Positions 1 through 7,994 of a stretch of DNA of 64,000 nt are shown piece after piece (the first letter of the stretch is position 1; every line of letters starts with the position of its first letter). The position numbers and the translations under genes were made by a program. A model generated the notes under the pieces. It was not told where the DNA came from, did no database searches, and was given only the letters and a program-made list of their open reading frames with translations. The DNA is from Methylobacteriaceae bacterium (GTDB taxonomy: Bacteria > Pseudomonadota > Alphaproteobacteria > Rhizobiales > Beijerinckiaceae): positions 496,001 through 560,000 of the forward strand of contig JACKJC010000004.1 in assembly GCA_020638195.1 (NCBI GenBank), in the 5' to 3' direction.

Positions 1-67
1 ACTGCCGAAGACGTCGACAGGGAAAATCCAGAAATTCGTGCTGCGCGAGCGCGCGAAGGCGGTGTGA
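1..67 (+). CDS. Acyl-CoA synthetase (AMP-binding), C-terminal end only
   Basis: Frame 2 of the window edge encodes LPKTSTGKIQKFVLRERAKAV and then TGA at 65-67 (the peptide is given here only as its motif PKTSTGKIQK plus a basic tail). PKTxTGKIQK is the A10 motif of the ANL adenylating superfamily. Its lysine in TGK is the residue that catalyses acyl-adenylate formation in acyl-CoA ligases. The rest of the gene lies upstream of the window, so the substrate cannot be inferred. It converges on the YdcH gene at 159-344, with an inverted repeat between them. The frame was recognised from the motif because the piece is too short for ordinary gene calling. Confidence 0.8.
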   Translation, partial: LPKTSTGKIQKFVLRERAKAV

Positions 68-94
68 TAGGCGAGGAGGGCCGCCAGGACCAAA

Positions 95-136
95 CAAACA
101 TCCCCGGCCGCGCGATCGCGGGGCCGGGGATGTTTG
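95..136. terminator. Inverted repeat, probable bidirectional terminator
   Basis: Arms 95-109 (CAAACATCCCCGGCC) and 122-136 pair perfectly over 15 bp around a 12-base loop. The hairpin lies between two convergent genes, the acyl-CoA ligase end and the YdcH gene. Neither side carries a clear T-tract, so it may instead be a stable 3' end processed from longer transcripts. Confidence 0.5.
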
Positions 137-158
137 GGGGCAAAACCCTCACTCGTCG

Positions 159-344
159 CTAGTGGACGGTCTCGCTGTCCTGAATCTTCAGCTTGCTAAT
201 TTCGTCCTTCAGTCGAAGCTTCTTCTTCTTCAGCTCATGGATGTGATTTTCGTCGCTTCCGGGGTGAAGAAGTTCCTTCTCGATTTCGTTCTCGAGCGTC
301 TTGTGACGGCGTTCGAGTTCGGCGAGATGGCTTTGCATCGACAT
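159..344 (-). CDS. YdcH family (DUF465) small coiled-coil protein
   Basis: A 61-residue, highly charged, all-helical protein. It has the DUF465/YdcH pattern: HLAELERRHKTLENEI near the start, then a basic stretch HELKKKKLRLKDEISKLK around residues 37-53. Family members are about 60-75 residues and have no established biochemical role. An AGGAG Shine-Dalgarno about 8 bases before the ATG supports the start. A second member of the family lies 270 bases away on the other strand (615-833). The two share the design Lxx(L/K)KxLxL(R/K)D but little else, so they look like old paralogues. Cytoplasmic location is inferred from the lack of signal or membrane segment. Confidence 0.85.
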   Translation of the reverse strand: MSMQSHLAELERRHKTLENEIEKELLHPGSDENHIHELKKKKLRLKDEISKLKIQDSETVH

Positions 345-614
345 GCATGCTCTCCTTTTTCAATCGCACACACGGGATGATGACACAGGTTTGACAGGCC
401 GCAAGCCTTTCCGTCGCGCGTGCTCGATCAAATTTAACGTGAACTGAAGTTTGCGCCGCAATCTCGCTTCAAACTGTCGCGTGTCGCTTGAAACTGTCGC
501 GACGCCCTTGCCGTCCGGCATGAGCGGCGCGATACTGCCTCTGCGTCCGTTGCTTCGCGGCAGCGTGCGCGCGATGTCTTGCACGTTTCTGTCAGCGCCT
601 ATCGCCCGGACCTC

Positions 615-833
615 ATGTCGCCCAAAATTACCGACGCCGAACGCGAAGCGCTTGAAGCGGAACTGGAGCGATTGAAGCAGGAGCATCGCGACCTCGACGC
701 CGCGATCGACGCCTTGGGCTCCGTCGGCGCGAGCGACCAGCTGCAAATCCAGCGTCTCAAGAAGCGGAAGCTCTCCCTGCGCGATCGCCTGTCCTTCGTG
801 GAAGACCAGCTCTTTCCCGACATCATAGCCTGA
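615..833 (+). CDS. YdcH family (DUF465) small coiled-coil protein, second copy
   Basis: A 72-residue acidic and basic helical protein beginning MSPKITDAEREALEAEL and containing QIQRLKKRKLSLRDRL at about residues 46-61, the recognisable DUF465 core. I chose the ATG at 615. A TTG at 579 in the same frame would add 12 residues that do not look like family sequence. No strong ribosome-binding site is visible. It stands alone, followed by a dispersed palindromic repeat at 840-949. Function is unknown, as for the family. Confidence 0.75.
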   Translation: MSPKITDAEREALEAELERLKQEHRDLDAAIDALGSVGASDQLQIQRLKKRKLSLRDRLSFVEDQLFPDIIA

Positions 834-839
834 AACCGA

Positions 840-949
840 AATCCTCATGCTGAGGAGCGCCTGCAAGGCGCGTCTCGAAGCATGGCCGGAACCCGGCCCT
901 CTGCCGCCCTTCGAGACGCCCGCTGCGCGGGCTCCCCAAGACGAGGATT
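840..949. repeat. Dispersed imperfect palindromic repeat (about 110 bp)
   Basis: The segment opens with AATCCTCATGCTGAGGAGC and closes with GGGCTCC...GACGAGGATT. Inside, GCGTCTCGAAGCATGG is answered by CCCTTCGAGACGCCC. The whole can fold into one long imperfect hairpin. Elements of this kind (CCTCATGCTGAGGAGC ... CTTCGAGACGC) are, from general knowledge, widely scattered between genes in Hyphomicrobiales genomes. Only one copy is in this window, so the repeat status rests on prior knowledge plus the symmetry. Confidence 0.6.
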
Positions 950-1031
950 GTTTTTCCCCGAACGATCCTACTATTGCCACCGCCCGCCCCTTCGTTTATC
1001 CGCGCTTTTTCGCTGACAAACCGAGGCGCAA

Positions 1032-1535
1032 TTGCCGCAGCGCACAACGACCGTCCCCGTCGCCATCATCATGGGCAGCCAGTCCGACTGGGCGACCATG
1101 CGCCACGCCGCCGAGACGCTCGACGCCTTGGGCGTGACGCACGATGCGCGCATCGTTTCGGCGCACCGCACGCCCGACCGTCTCGTCGCTTTCGCCAAGA
1201 GCGCGAAGGCCGAAGGTTTCAAGGTGGTGATCGCCGGCGCCGGCGGCGCGGCCCATCTGCCGGGCATGTGCGCCGCCATGACGCCGCTGCCCGTCTTCGG
1301 CGTGCCCGTGGAATCCAAGGCCCTGTCAGGGCAGGACTCGCTCCTTTCGATCGTCCAGATGCCCGGCGGCATTCCCGTCGGCACGCTGGCCATCGGCAAG
1401 CCCGGCGCGATCAATGCCGCCCTGCTCGCCGCCGCCGTCCTCGCGCTGAACGATCCCGCGCTCGCCGAACGCCTCGACGCCTTCCGCGCGAAGCAGACGG
1501 CGTCCGTCGCCGAGCGTCCGTCCGATGACGCCTGA
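1032..1535 (+). CDS. purE: N5-carboxyaminoimidazole ribonucleotide mutase, PurE class I
   Basis: 167 residues, a normal length for class I PurE, which moves the carboxylate of N5-CAIR to C4 giving CAIR in purine synthesis. Visible hallmarks are GSQSDW (15-20), SAHRTPD (43-49) with the catalytic His, and the glycine-rich GAGGAAHLPG (69-78). The protein starts at a TTG at 1032. The first in-frame ATG (1071) falls inside the GSQSDW strand and would remove the first beta strand, so the TTG is preferred. The gene overlaps purK by 11 bases, so the two are translated from one transcript. Cytoplasmic octamer in the family. Confidence 0.95.
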   Translation: MPQRTTTVPVAIIMGSQSDWATMRHAAETLDALGVTHDARIVSAHRTPDRLVAFAKSAKAEGFKVVIAGAGGAAHLPGMCAAMTPLPVFGVPVESKALSGQDSLLSIVQMPGGIPVGTLAIGKPGAINAALLAAAVLALNDPALAERLDAFRAKQTASVAERPSDDA

Positions 1536-2634
1536 AATCCTCCCGCCGGGTTCGACCATCGGCGTGCTAGGCGGCGGCCAGCTCGGCCGCATGATCGCGC
1601 TTGCCGCCGCGCCGCTCGGCATCAAGACCCACATCTACGCCCATCACGCCGACGAGCCGGCCTGCCATGTGGCGGCCACCGTCACGACCGGCGAATGGAC
1701 CGACGAGGCCGCGCTCGCGCGCTTTGCCGACGCGGTCGACGTCGTGACCTACGAATTCGAGAACGTGCCGGCCGCGACCGCCGCCTTTCTGGCCGCCCGC
1801 AAGCCGGTGCGGCCGGGCCCGCTGGCGCTCGAAAAGACGCAGGACCGGCTGGTCGAGAAGGATTTCGTCAATTCTCTCGGCATCCCGACCGCGCCCTATG
1901 CGGCGGTCGACGACGCCGGCGCGCTGATCCGCCATATCGGCAGGATCGGCCGCCCCTCGATCCTCAAGACCCGCCGGCTCGGCTATGACGGCAAGGGCCA
2001 GATAATGCTGCGCGAGGGTTCCGACGTCGGCGCGGCCTTCCGCGCACTCGGCGGCGCGCCCTGCATTCTCGAGGGCTTCGTCAATTTCGAGCGTGAGGTC
2101 TCGGTTGTCGGCGCGCGCGGGATCGACGGTTCCTTCGCGGCCTTCGACGTCTGCGAGAACGAGCACGAGAACCACATTCTCAGCCTGACCCGCGCCCCCG
2201 CCCGCATGGCGCCGGAGACGGCGGCCGAGGCGATGGACATCTGCCACAAGATCCTCGACGCGCTCGATTATGTCGGCGTGATCGCGGTCGAGATGTTTCT
2301 GGTGGCCGAAACCGGCCCGGACGGCGCCCGGCGCGAAAAGGTCGTGGTCAACGAAATCGCGCCGCGCGTCCATAATTCCGGCCACTGGACGATCGAGGGC
2401 GCCGAAACCTCGCAATTCGCGCAGCACGTTCGCGCCATCTGCGGCTGGCCGCTGGGTTCTGCGAAAATCCGCGGCGAGGTCGAGATGCGCAATCTGATCG
2501 GCGATCAGGCCGACAAATGGCGCGAGATCGCCGCCGAGGCGGGCGCTGCGCTGCATCTCTACGGCAAGGCGGAGGCCCGTCCCGGCCGCAAGATGGGGCA
2601 TGTCACGCGGGTGTTTTTGCCCGGCCGGCAATAG
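1525..2634 (+). CDS. purK: N5-carboxyaminoimidazole ribonucleotide synthase, ATP-grasp enzyme PurK
   Basis: 369 residues. PurK uses ATP and bicarbonate to carboxylate AIR to N5-CAIR, the substrate of the PurE encoded immediately upstream. The N-terminal preATP-grasp fold carries GVLGGGQLGRM (13-23). The ATP-grasp region includes KTRRLGYDGKGQ (about 150-161), the acidic metal site VAVEMF-like IAVEMF, and NEIAPRVHNSGHWT near residue 275, which is diagnostic for PurK. ATG at 1525 overlaps the end of purE. No terminator is obvious after the stop; rpsU begins 145 bases later with its own ribosome-binding site. Confidence 0.96.
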   Translation: MTPEILPPGSTIGVLGGGQLGRMIALAAAPLGIKTHIYAHHADEPACHVAATVTTGEWTDEAALARFADAVDVVTYEFENVPAATAAFLAARKPVRPGPLALEKTQDRLVEKDFVNSLGIPTAPYAAVDDAGALIRHIGRIGRPSILKTRRLGYDGKGQIMLREGSDVGAAFRALGGAPCILEGFVNFEREVSVVGARGIDGSFAAFDVCENEHENHILSLTRAPARMAPETAAEAMDICHKILDALDYVGVIAVEMFLVAETGPDGARREKVVVNEIAPRVHNSGHWTIEGAETSQFAQHVRAICGWPLGSAKIRGEVEMRNLIGDQADKWREIAAEAGAALHLYGKAEARPGRKMGHVTRVFLPGRQ

Positions 2635-2778
2635 ACAAGCCCCCGGGATTCTGTTAATCGCCACCCCACTATCGCCTTAGCCCCTCGGGCGCGGGCGGTT
2701 CCCTTTTTTCGAAATTGATGGGCGGAGCCGAAATGGCGCATGCCCGATCGGGCCCAAAAGCCCGCCACAGGAGGTCCG

Positions 2779-3021
2779 GTGCAAGTTCTCGTTCGCGACA
2801 ACAACGTCGACCAGGCGCTCAAGGCGCTCAAGAAGAAGATGCAGCGCGAAGGCATTTTCCGTGAAATGAAGCTGCGCGGCCATTACGAGAAGCCGTCCGA
2901 GAAGCGCGCCCGCGAGCAGGCCGAAGCCGTCCGCCGCGCCCGCAAGCTCGCCCGCAAGAAGATGCAGCGCGAGGGCCTCCTGCCCTCGAAGCCCAAGCCC
3001 GCTTTCGGCGCGGCCCGCTAA
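2779..3021 (+). CDS. rpsU: 30S ribosomal protein S21
   Basis: 80 residues, basic. It begins VQVLVRDNNVDQALKALK and continues with KKMQREGIFREMK, LRGHYEKPSEKR and a lysine/arginine-rich tail, all typical of bS21. The GTG at 2779 is chosen because AGGAGG (2769-2774) sits four bases upstream. An ATG at 2740 would add 13 residues absent from the family. S21 joins the small subunit platform and helps initiation. The gene is monocistronic, with a strong intrinsic terminator right behind it (3046-3080). Confidence 0.96.
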   Translation: MQVLVRDNNVDQALKALKKKMQREGIFREMKLRGHYEKPSEKRAREQAEAVRRARKLARKKMQREGLLPSKPKPAFGAAR

Positions 3022-3045
3022 GCATCTTCCGCGATTCGTTTGCTG

Positions 3046-3080
3046 CGGCGGCCGACCTGTTCGGCCGCCGTGTCTTTTTT
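3046..3080 (+). terminator. Rho-independent terminator of rpsU
   Basis: Perfect 10-bp stem CGGCGGCCGA (3046-3055) / TCGGCCGCCG (3061-3070), five-base loop, then TGTC and six T residues to 3080. It begins 24 bases after the rpsU stop. Confidence 0.9.
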
Positions 3081-3201
3081 GCATCAGTTAACGGTTTCTT
3101 GACCGTTTTTTTCGACTTTGCGCGAATCGTCCCGCAAGTCGCCCGAATGCGGACCGATAGGGTCGCCAGTCTCCAACGGCACTACACGTGAAGGGGCCGT
3201 C

Positions 3202-4086
3202 ATGGTCGCAGGAATTCGCAACCGTCTGGCGTCGACGACGCAGTTGCCCGGCGCGCTCGCCGGCTTCGCAGCGCTCGGCTTGTGCCTGGCGCTCGCTGGC
3301 TGCGACACGGTCGGCGCGACGCGTGGCCTGAGCGGCTCGACGCCCCGCATTGCCGAAGTCGCCCCGGACGATCCGGCCGCAGCCTCCGCCAACATCGCCT
3401 CGCTGACCGACGTCATCAACCGCAACCCCAACAGCGCCGAGGCCTATCTGACGCGCGGCAACGCCTATGCCCGCAACGGCCGCATGGGCGATGCGATCAC
3501 GGATTTCAGCCAGGCGATCAAGATCGACCCGAACAACGCCGCCGCCTACACCAATCGTGGCCTCGCACAGCGCCAGCTCGGCCGTAACGACGCCGCGCTC
3601 GCTGATTTCACCCGCGCCATCGAGGTCAATCCGCGCCACGCCTCGGCCTATCTCGGCCGCGCCAACCTCCTGCGCGCGCAGGGCAGCCTCGACCAGGCGA
3701 TGTCGGACCTCGATCAGGCGATCCGCCTCAATCCGGAGAGCGCGCAGGCCTTCCATGCCCGCGGCCTGATCTACCAGAAGCGCGGCGAGAGCCAGCGCGC
3801 CGTCACCGATTTCGACAACGCCATCGACCGCGACCCCTTCGCGGCCGCGCCCTATCAGGCGCGTGGCGAGAGCCTGCTGGCGCTCGGCAAGTACGACAAG
3901 GCGATCGAGGATTTCAACGCGACGCTCAACGTCGACAACAAGAACCCCAACGGATGGGCCGGTCTCGGCGTTGCCTACGAGAAGCAGGGCAACCGCGTGA
4001 AGGCGGCCGAATCCTACCAGCGCGCCCTCGTCCTCGATCCCAACAACCGCATCGCCCGCGACGGCGCCAGCCGCGTCCGCGTCTGA
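3202..4086 (+). CDS. Tetratricopeptide-repeat lipoprotein
   Basis: 294 residues. Residues 1-33 form a lipoprotein signal with lipobox LAGC (Cys34), so the mature protein should be acylated and anchored to a membrane facing the periplasm. From about residue 65 to 290 there are roughly six consecutive 34-residue TPR units with the pattern AYxxRGxAxxxxGxxxxAxxDFxxAIxxxP, giving a right-handed superhelix for protein binding. An ATG at 3202 follows AAGGGG at 3191-3196; the longer frame from 3118 has no signal peptide. The partner is unknown. Similar NlpI-like lipoproteins act as envelope scaffolds, but assignment to NlpI itself is not supported. Confidence 0.85.
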   Translation: MVAGIRNRLASTTQLPGALAGFAALGLCLALAGCDTVGATRGLSGSTPRIAEVAPDDPAAASANIASLTDVINRNPNSAEAYLTRGNAYARNGRMGDAITDFSQAIKIDPNNAAAYTNRGLAQRQLGRNDAALADFTRAIEVNPRHASAYLGRANLLRAQGSLDQAMSDLDQAIRLNPESAQAFHARGLIYQKRGESQRAVTDFDNAIDRDPFAAAPYQARGESLLALGKYDKAIEDFNATLNVDNKNPNGWAGLGVAYEKQGNRVKAAESYQRALVLDPNNRIARDGASRVRV

Positions 4087-4449
4087 GCCGGATCGCCAGC
4101 GCGATCTGGACCTCGAGCCTTCGGGCTCGCTGCAACAGTGCGAGCCTGAAGGCTCGTGGTCCTGTCTCCCCTCACGCGCGGTCCTACCCCTGGCTTCGGC
4201 TGCGTTTTCGGCCGACCCCATGCGATCGGCGTCGCATCTCAAACCACCCGGATAACCGCTTCGAAACGCGCGTTCCCCCGGCGCCCGCGACGGATCGCCG
4301 CGCCCGCCGAAGGAATGGATTTCCTCGCTCGCAAGCCTCGCTCTATGGTGCGGCACGGGATTGCTGTATGAAGCCAACCCTTGGCTTCTGAACGAAAAGA
4401 CGGGCCCCGGGGCGGTTGCCGCCCCGCGGATGCGAGGAGAAACGAGCCG
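4087..4449. other. Intergenic region between TPR lipoprotein gene and pntA
   Basis: 363 bases with no convincing gene. It holds the paired hairpins described at 4108-4162, then about 240 bases without recognisable elements. An 8-bp hairpin (CGGGGCGG at 4408-4415 with CCGCCCCG at 4419-4426) sits just before the pntA ribosome-binding site AGGAGA (4435-4440). The pntA promoter must lie here, but I cannot point to its -35 and -10. Confidence 0.5.
4108..4162. repeat. Composite inverted repeat: two hairpins inside an outer stem
   Basis: CGAGCC-TTCG-GGCTCG and CGAGCC-TGAA-GGCTCG are two complete small hairpins, separated by CTGCAACAGTG and enclosed by GGACC (4108-4112) and GGTCC (4158-4162). GAGCCTTC in the first half also pairs with GAAGGCTC in the second, so alternative folds exist. 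There is no T-tract. It is either a REP-like pair or the transcript end of the TPR gene. Confidence 0.6.
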
Positions 4450-6051
4450 ATGCCGCAGGTCATTGGAATTCCCAAGGAAATTTTTCCCGGCGAGAAGCGC
4501 GTGGCGATCGCGCCCGATGTCGTCCAGAAGCTGGTCGGCCTCGGATTTTCGGTTCAGGTCGAAAAGGGCGCGGGCGACGCCGCCGACATTTACGACGACG
4601 CCCTGACGGCGGCAGGCGCGACCATCGCCGATAGCGCCGCAGCGATCTGGTCGACCTCGGACATCGTCTTCAAGGTGCGCGCGCCGACCGATGGCGAAGT
4701 CGCGCAGATGAAGGAAGGCCAGGCGCTCATCTCCTTCATCTGGCCGGCGCAGAACCCGGAGCTGATGGAAAAGCTCAAGGAAAAGAAGGTCACGGTGCTG
4801 GCGATGGACGCCGTGCCGCGCCTTCTGTCACGTGCGCAAAAAATGGATGCGCTGACCTCGCAGGCGGGCGTCACCGGCTATCGCGCCGTCATCGAGGCCG
4901 CCAACGCCTTCGGCCGCTACTTCGCTGGCCAGATCACGGCGGCCGGCAAGATTCCGCCGGCGCAGGTCTTTATCGCCGGCGCGGGCGTCGCGGGCCTGGC
5001 CGCCATCGGCACGGCGGCGGGCCTCGGCGCCATCGTGCGCGCCAATGACACGCGCGCGGAAGTGGCCGATCAGGTGAAGTCGCTCGGCGGCGAATTCGTC
5101 AAGGTCGACTATGACGAGGAAGGCTCGGGCGGCGGCGGCTACGCCAAGGTCATGTCCGAAGGCTTCCAGGCCGCGCAGCGCGAAATGTACGCAAAGCAGG
5201 CGAAAGACTCCGACATCATCATCACGACCGCGCTGATCCCCGGAAAGCCCGCGCCGAAACTCATCACCGCCGACATGGTGAAGTCGATGAAGCCCGGCAG
5301 CGTGATCGTCGATCTCGCGGCCGAACAGGGCGGCAATTGCGAACTGACCGTGCCCGGCGAGGCCGTGGTGCGCCATGGCGTCACCATCGTCGGCTACACC
5401 GACCTGCACAGCCGCCTCGCCAAGCAATCCTCGACGCTCTACGCAACCAACCTGCTGCGCCTTACGGAAGAACTGTGCAAGGCCAAGGACGGACAGATCG
5501 TCGTCAACATGGACGACGACGCGATCCGCGGCTTCACGGTGGTGAAGGACGGCGAGATCACCTGGCCGGCGCCGCCGTTGAAGCTCCCGGCCCCGCCCGC
5601 GGCGAAGCCCGCCGCCGCAACACCTGCGGCCGCAGCGCCCGCGCCGAAAAAATCCTCCGGCCATGGCCACGGCGCGCCGAGCGAGCCGATGGCGCTGAAG
5701 ACGCTGCTGATCGCCTTCGGCATCGGCGCGCTGCTTTTCCTGCTCGTCGGCGCCTATGCGCCGCCGGCCTTCCTCGGCCACTTCACGGTCTTCGTGCTGG
5801 CGATCTTCGTCGGCTACATGGTCGTGTGGAACGTGACCCCGGCGCTGCATACGCCGCTGATGAGCGTCACCAACGCCATCTCCTCGATCATCGCGATCGG
5901 CGCGCTGATACAGATCTGGCCGCCCGGTTCGCCCGACAGGCCAAACACCTGGATCCTCATCATCGCCTTCGTCGGGCTGACGCTCACCACCATCAACATG
6001 TTCGGCGGCTTCGCCGTGACGCGCCGCATGCTGGCGATGTTCCAGAAGTAA
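4450..6051 (+). CDS. pntA: NAD(P) transhydrogenase subunit alpha, single-chain form
   Basis: 534 residues. With PntB it forms the proton-translocating transhydrogenase that drives NADP reduction by NADH at the inner membrane. Residues 1-380 are domain I, with MPQVIGIPKE at the start, QAGVTGYRAV, and the NAD-binding GAGVAGLAAIGTAAGLGA at about 177-194. An Ala/Pro linker (about 385-410) leads to four predicted membrane helices (about 415-530), the alpha part of domain II. Many alphaproteobacteria split this chain into PntAA and PntAB; here both are in one frame. ATG 4450 is preceded by AGGAGA nine bases upstream. pntB follows ten bases after the stop. Confidence 0.95.
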   Translation: MPQVIGIPKEIFPGEKRVAIAPDVVQKLVGLGFSVQVEKGAGDAADIYDDALTAAGATIADSAAAIWSTSDIVFKVRAPTDGEVAQMKEGQALISFIWPAQNPELMEKLKEKKVTVLAMDAVPRLLSRAQKMDALTSQAGVTGYRAVIEAANAFGRYFAGQITAAGKIPPAQVFIAGAGVAGLAAIGTAAGLGAIVRANDTRAEVADQVKSLGGEFVKVDYDEEGSGGGGYAKVMSEGFQAAQREMYAKQAKDSDIIITTALIPGKPAPKLITADMVKSMKPGSVIVDLAAEQGGNCELTVPGEAVVRHGVTIVGYTDLHSRLAKQSSTLYATNLLRLTEELCKAKDGQIVVNMDDDAIRGFTVVKDGEITWPAPPLKLPAPPAAKPAAATPAAAAPAPKKSSGHGHGAPSEPMALKTLLIAFGIGALLFLLVGAYAPPAFLGHFTVFVLAIFVGYMVVWNVTPALHTPLMSVTNAISSIIAIGALIQIWPPGSPDRPNTWILIIAFVGLTLTTINMFGGFAVTRRMLAMFQK

Positions 6052-6061
6052 GGGGCGGGAA

Positions 6062-7501
6062 ATGTCATCCAGCATCGTGACGGTCGCCTATATCGGCGCG
6101 ACCATTCTCTTCATCCTCTCGCTCGGCGGCCTCTCGAACCCGGAGACCGCCAAGCGCGGCAACTGGTACGGCATAGTCGGCATGGCGATCGCGGTGATCG
6201 CCACCGTCTTCGGCTGGCGCGTCTTCGGCAACGGCGAAATCCCGATCGTCGTCGGCGCGGGCTTCGTCTTCATCCTGCTCGCCATGGTGATCGGCGGCGC
6301 GGTCGGGCTCTACGCCGCGCGCACCGTGCAGATGACACAGATGCCCGAGCTCGTCGCCATCATGCATTCGCTCGTCGGTTTCGCGGCTTGCGCGATCGGC
6401 TTTGCGAGCTACATCGACACCTCCACGGTGTTCGCGACACATGCCGAGCACACGATCCATCTCGTCGAAATCTACGTCGGCATATTGATCGGCGCTGTCA
6501 CCTTCACCGGCTCGGTGATCGCCTTCGGCAAGCTCTCCGGCCGCATCGACGGCAAGCCGCTGCTGCTGCCGGCGCGCCACTGGATCAACCTCGCAGGGCT
6601 CATCCTCGTCATCATCTTCGGCAAGTTCTTCCTCGGCGCCGAGACGATCGCGGGCGGCATGTTCCCGCTCATCGTGATGACGCTGATCTCGCTCGCCTTC
6701 GGCGTGCACATGGTGATGGCGATCGGCGGCGCGGACATGCCGGTCGTGATTTCAATGCTGAACTCCTATTCCGGCTGGGCGGCGGCGGCGACGGGCTTCA
6801 TGCTCTCGAACGACCTGCTGATCGTCGTCGGCGCGCTGGTCGGTTCGTCCGGCGCGATCCTCAGCTACATCATGTGCCGCGCGATGAACCGCAATTTCAT
6901 CTCGGTCATCGCCGGCGGCTTCGGCACGACGGCGACATCGTCGTCGAGCGCCGCCGCCGCGCCCGCAGGCGACGTGAAGTCGATCAGCGCGGCCGAGACC
7001 GCCGACATGCTGTCGGAGGCCAAGAGCGTCATCATCGTGCCGGGCTACGGAATGGCGGTCGCGCAAGCCCAGCACGCGGTCTTCGAAATGACGAAGCTGT
7101 TGCGCGACAAGGGCGTCAACGTGCGCTTCGGCATCCATCCCGTGGCCGGCCGCATGCCCGGTCACATGAACGTGCTGCTGGCGGAAGCGAAAGTCCCCTA
7201 CGACATCGTCTGCGAGATGGACGAACTCAACGACGACTTCCCCGCGACCGACGTCGCCATGGTCATCGGCGCCAACGACATCGTGAACCCCGCGGCGCAG
7301 GACGATCCGGGCAGCCCGATCGCCGGCATGCCGGTGCTGGAAGTGTGGAAGGCCAAGCACTCGATCGTAATGAAGCGCTCGATGGCGTCCGGCTACGCCG
7401 GCATCGACAATCCGCTCTTCTACAAGGACAACAATCTGATGTTGTTCGGCGACGCCAAGAAGATGCTGGACGAGGTCGTGGCCACGCTGAAGGCGAAGTA
7501 G
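6062..7501 (+). CDS. pntB: NAD(P) transhydrogenase subunit beta
   Basis: 479 residues, full length. The first 290 residues are eight to nine membrane helices forming the rest of the proton channel, including IMHSLVGFAACAIGFASY. The C-terminal NADP-binding domain III starts near residue 310 and shows GYGMAVAQAQHAV (about 328-340), HPVAGRMPGHMNVLLAEA and GANDIVNPAA (about 403), with KHSIVMKRSMASGYAG and GDAKKM near the end. It lies ten bases after pntA with GGGGCGGGAA before its ATG, so it belongs to the same operon. A strong terminator at 7610-7643 closes the unit. Confidence 0.97.
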   Translation: MSSSIVTVAYIGATILFILSLGGLSNPETAKRGNWYGIVGMAIAVIATVFGWRVFGNGEIPIVVGAGFVFILLAMVIGGAVGLYAARTVQMTQMPELVAIMHSLVGFAACAIGFASYIDTSTVFATHAEHTIHLVEIYVGILIGAVTFTGSVIAFGKLSGRIDGKPLLLPARHWINLAGLILVIIFGKFFLGAETIAGGMFPLIVMTLISLAFGVHMVMAIGGADMPVVISMLNSYSGWAAAATGFMLSNDLLIVVGALVGSSGAILSYIMCRAMNRNFISVIAGGFGTTATSSSSAAAAPAGDVKSISAAETADMLSEAKSVIIVPGYGMAVAQAQHAVFEMTKLLRDKGVNVRFGIHPVAGRMPGHMNVLLAEAKVPYDIVCEMDELNDDFPATDVAMVIGANDIVNPAAQDDPGSPIAGMPVLEVWKAKHSIVMKRSMASGYAGIDNPLFYKDNNLMLFGDAKKMLDEVVATLKAK

Positions 7502-7609
7502 CGCAGACTGTCATTCGGGTCCGAAGCTCAGCGAAGAGCGGACCCGACGCGGCAAGTCTTCTCCCCGGCCTGCCCATCGGGCGGTCGGGATAGCGCTTCG
7601 TCAAACAAC

Positions 7610-7643
7610 AAAAAAGGCCGGTCCTCGCGGACCGGCCTTTTTT
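7610..7643. terminator. Bidirectional intrinsic terminator between pntB and the oxidase subunit IV gene
   Basis: AAAAAAGGCCGGTCC, loop TCGC, GGACCGGCCTTTTTT. The stem with A/T flanks is perfect, so both strands end in a T-tract. It serves the convergent pntB and the small minus-strand gene at 7666-7821. Confidence 0.95.
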
Positions 7644-7665
7644 CTTGCGGAAATTGCGCCTCAGA

Positions 7666-7821
7666 TCAGAGCGTCACGACCGCCAGCAGGAGCACGCAGC
7701 CGATGCAGAACACCGTGCCCCATTTGAAGAGGTTGATGAAAAGATTGTAGGTCTTCTCGTGCTCGACGTAATCCATGTCCGGGTGGCCATAGGATTGGAT
7801 CGCGTTGCCGTCGTTCGCCAT
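7666..7821 (-). CDS. aa3-type cytochrome c oxidase subunit IV
   Basis: 51 residues. The sequence MDYVEHEKTYNLFINLFKW followed by one hydrophobic helix (about residues 30-50) matches the small alphaproteobacterial aa3 oxidase subunit IV (YxxHxxTYxxFxxxxKW), a single-helix accessory subunit of the terminal oxidase. I start at the ATG at 7821, preceded by a purine-rich AGGGGGAGC. A longer frame to 7884 adds a stretch unlike the family. The large oxidase subunits are not nearby. The gene sits next to a c-type cytochrome gene on the same strand, which fits a respiratory neighbourhood. Confidence 0.9.
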   Translation of the reverse strand: MANDGNAIQSYGHPDMDYVEHEKTYNLFINLFKWGTVFCIGCVLLLAVVTL

Positions 7822-7994
7822 GCTCCCCCTCGGGGTTTTGATCTTGGTCCGCCCTCTCATAGCCGAGGCGCAAACCGGCCGCAACTGAGCGTCGCGCTCC
7901 GGACTGGCGCGTCCGAGGCCGCCAAGCGGCGTATCGGCTGCAACCGGCTAGATTGCAGCCTTGGGCATTTCCCGGCGGAGATGAGCCGAACCGC

